25,229 nucleotides of DNA, from positions 5,224 through 30,452 of the forward strand of contig JADGBD010000003.1 in assembly GCA_015231665.1 (NCBI GenBank), written 5' to 3'. The notes beneath the pieces were generated by a model. It did no database searches and had not been told where the DNA came from. It worked only from the letters and a program-made list of their open reading frames with translations. The position numbers and the translations under genes are program-made. Shown one piece after another: positions 24,534 through 25,229 of this stretch. Source of the DNA: Gammaproteobacteria bacterium. Its GTDB lineage: Bacteria > Pseudomonadota > Gammaproteobacteria > Chromatiales > Chromatiaceae. The stretch's first letter is position 1, and every line of letters begins with the position of its first letter.

Positions 24534-25229
24534 ATGTCTGCAATCGCTAACAACCTTTTCGCTCGCGCCCGCGCCGCCTTGCTGCTGACCGATGCCGAGG
24601 CCAAGTGTCAGGCCGCCAACGCGCTGCGGCAGGACTGGCAGGCCGGCAAGCTGGATCTGGTGCCGATTGAGCTTGCCGATGTCGCCGAGGCCGGTCGGCC
24701 CGAGCAGACCCGTCAGGTGCAGCCGCGCCACCTGGCCAAGCGCGGTATACAGAGCCCGGAGGGCAGGGCGGCGCTGATCCATGCGATTACCCATATCGAA
24801 TTCAGCGCCATCAATCTGGCTCTGGATGCGGTGTTTCGCTTTCGCCAGCTGCCGTCGGACTATTATGCCGACTGGCTGCAGGTGGCCGCGGAAGAGGCGG
24901 AGCATTTCAGCCTGTTGCGCCAGCGCTTGCGCGAGCTGGGCTATGATTACGGCGATTTTCCCGTGCATCTGGGGCTCTGGCAGGCAGCCATGGCCACCCG
25001 GGCTGATCCCCTGGCGCGCATGGCCCTGGTGCCACGGCTGCTCGAAGCCCGCGGCCTGGATGTGACGCCGGGGATGATGGAGCGCCTGCGCCAGGTCAAG
25101 GACGAGGCGACGGTGGCGATCCTGCAGGTCATCCTGCGCGATGAGATCGGCCATGTGGCGGCAGGCACGCGCTGGTTTCACTATCTCTGCCAGGAGCGCG
25201 GGTTGGAGCCGGAGGCGGCCTATTTCGAT
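24534..25229 (+). CDS. DUF455 ferritin-like protein (C-terminus beyond window)
   Basis: An open frame of 232 codons from ATG 24534 runs off the window end. The product begins MSAIANNLFARARAALLLTD and matches the DUF455/COG2833 family, a ferritin-like helical-bundle group related to the di-iron tRNA hydroxylase MiaE. Candidate di-iron ligands appear in the expected order: HIEFSAINLALDA (about 87-99), EEAEHFSLLRQRL (about 122-134), LEARGLD (about 171-177) and RDEIGHVAAG (about 201-210). The biochemical role of DUF455 proteins is not established. An in-frame TAA at 24519 limits the start to this ATG or to non-standard codons just before it; no good ribosome-binding site is visible. It is divergent from the stator operon, and the intervening 24441-24533 shows no convincing promoter. 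Confidence 0.88.
   Translation, partial: MSAIANNLFARARAALLLTDAEAKCQAANALRQDWQAGKLDLVPIELADVAEAGRPEQTRQVQPRHLAKRGIQSPEGRAALIHAITHIEFSAINLALDAVFRFRQLPSDYYADWLQVAAEEAEHFSLLRQRLRELGYDYGDFPVHLGLWQAAMATRADPLARMALVPRLLEARGLDVTPGMMERLRQVKDEATVAILQVILRDEIGHVAAGTRWFHYLCQERGLEPEAAYFD

Overview
The window is dense, GC-rich bacterial chromosome. Gene content and order (recA-recX-alaS, yoaA-tsaB, mrcB followed by a TPR lipoprotein, yciB-yciI) point to a gammaproteobacterium. The many short intergenic repeats and the Uma2-family gene would suit a sulfur-oxidising Chromatiales-like lineage, but that placement is inference. About 22 protein genes are visible, two of them cut by the window edges. I see no tRNA, rRNA, CRISPR array or insertion sequence, and no gene-free stretch longer than about 240 bases.

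Layout. Positions 1-2963 are leftward genes: the start of queG, a periplasmic parvulin isomerase, yciI, yciB, an unknown helical protein and a small cupin. From 3139 genes run rightward: pncC, thpR, recA, recX, a small lipoprotein and alaS (DNA repair, NAD recycling, translation). sfsA follows an inverted-repeat element. Positions 9932-13916 hold a compact three-gene envelope/signalling operon: an outer-membrane barrel candidate, a Tat-exported FecR-domain protein and a CHASE2 adenylate cyclase, with an FNR/FixK-like palindrome upstream. Then come a YafK-like L,D-transpeptidase, PBP1b (mrcB) with an LpoP-like TPR lipoprotein, a PD-(D/E)XK-like protein, the iron-sulfur helicase YoaA and TsaB. 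Positions 21528-24440 are a leftward operon of a MotA/TolQ-like channel, a MotB-like protein with a giant periplasmic coiled coil, and an Uma2-type nuclease. A rightward DUF455 ferritin-like gene runs off the end.

Most interesting. (1) The stator-plus-nuclease operon has MotA/MotB-type transmembrane logic but no recognisable OmpA peptidoglycan-binding domain. It overlaps a nuclease gene, loosely like Zorya defence, but the architecture differs and the function is unknown. (2) The barrel/Tat-FecR/CHASE2-cyclase operon looks like an envelope-sensing module that makes cAMP. (3) Two repeat families occupy the intergenic spaces: heptameric tandem repeats of varying unit, some abutting or entering gene starts, and about 110-160 bp inverted-repeat elements with 38-bp arms.
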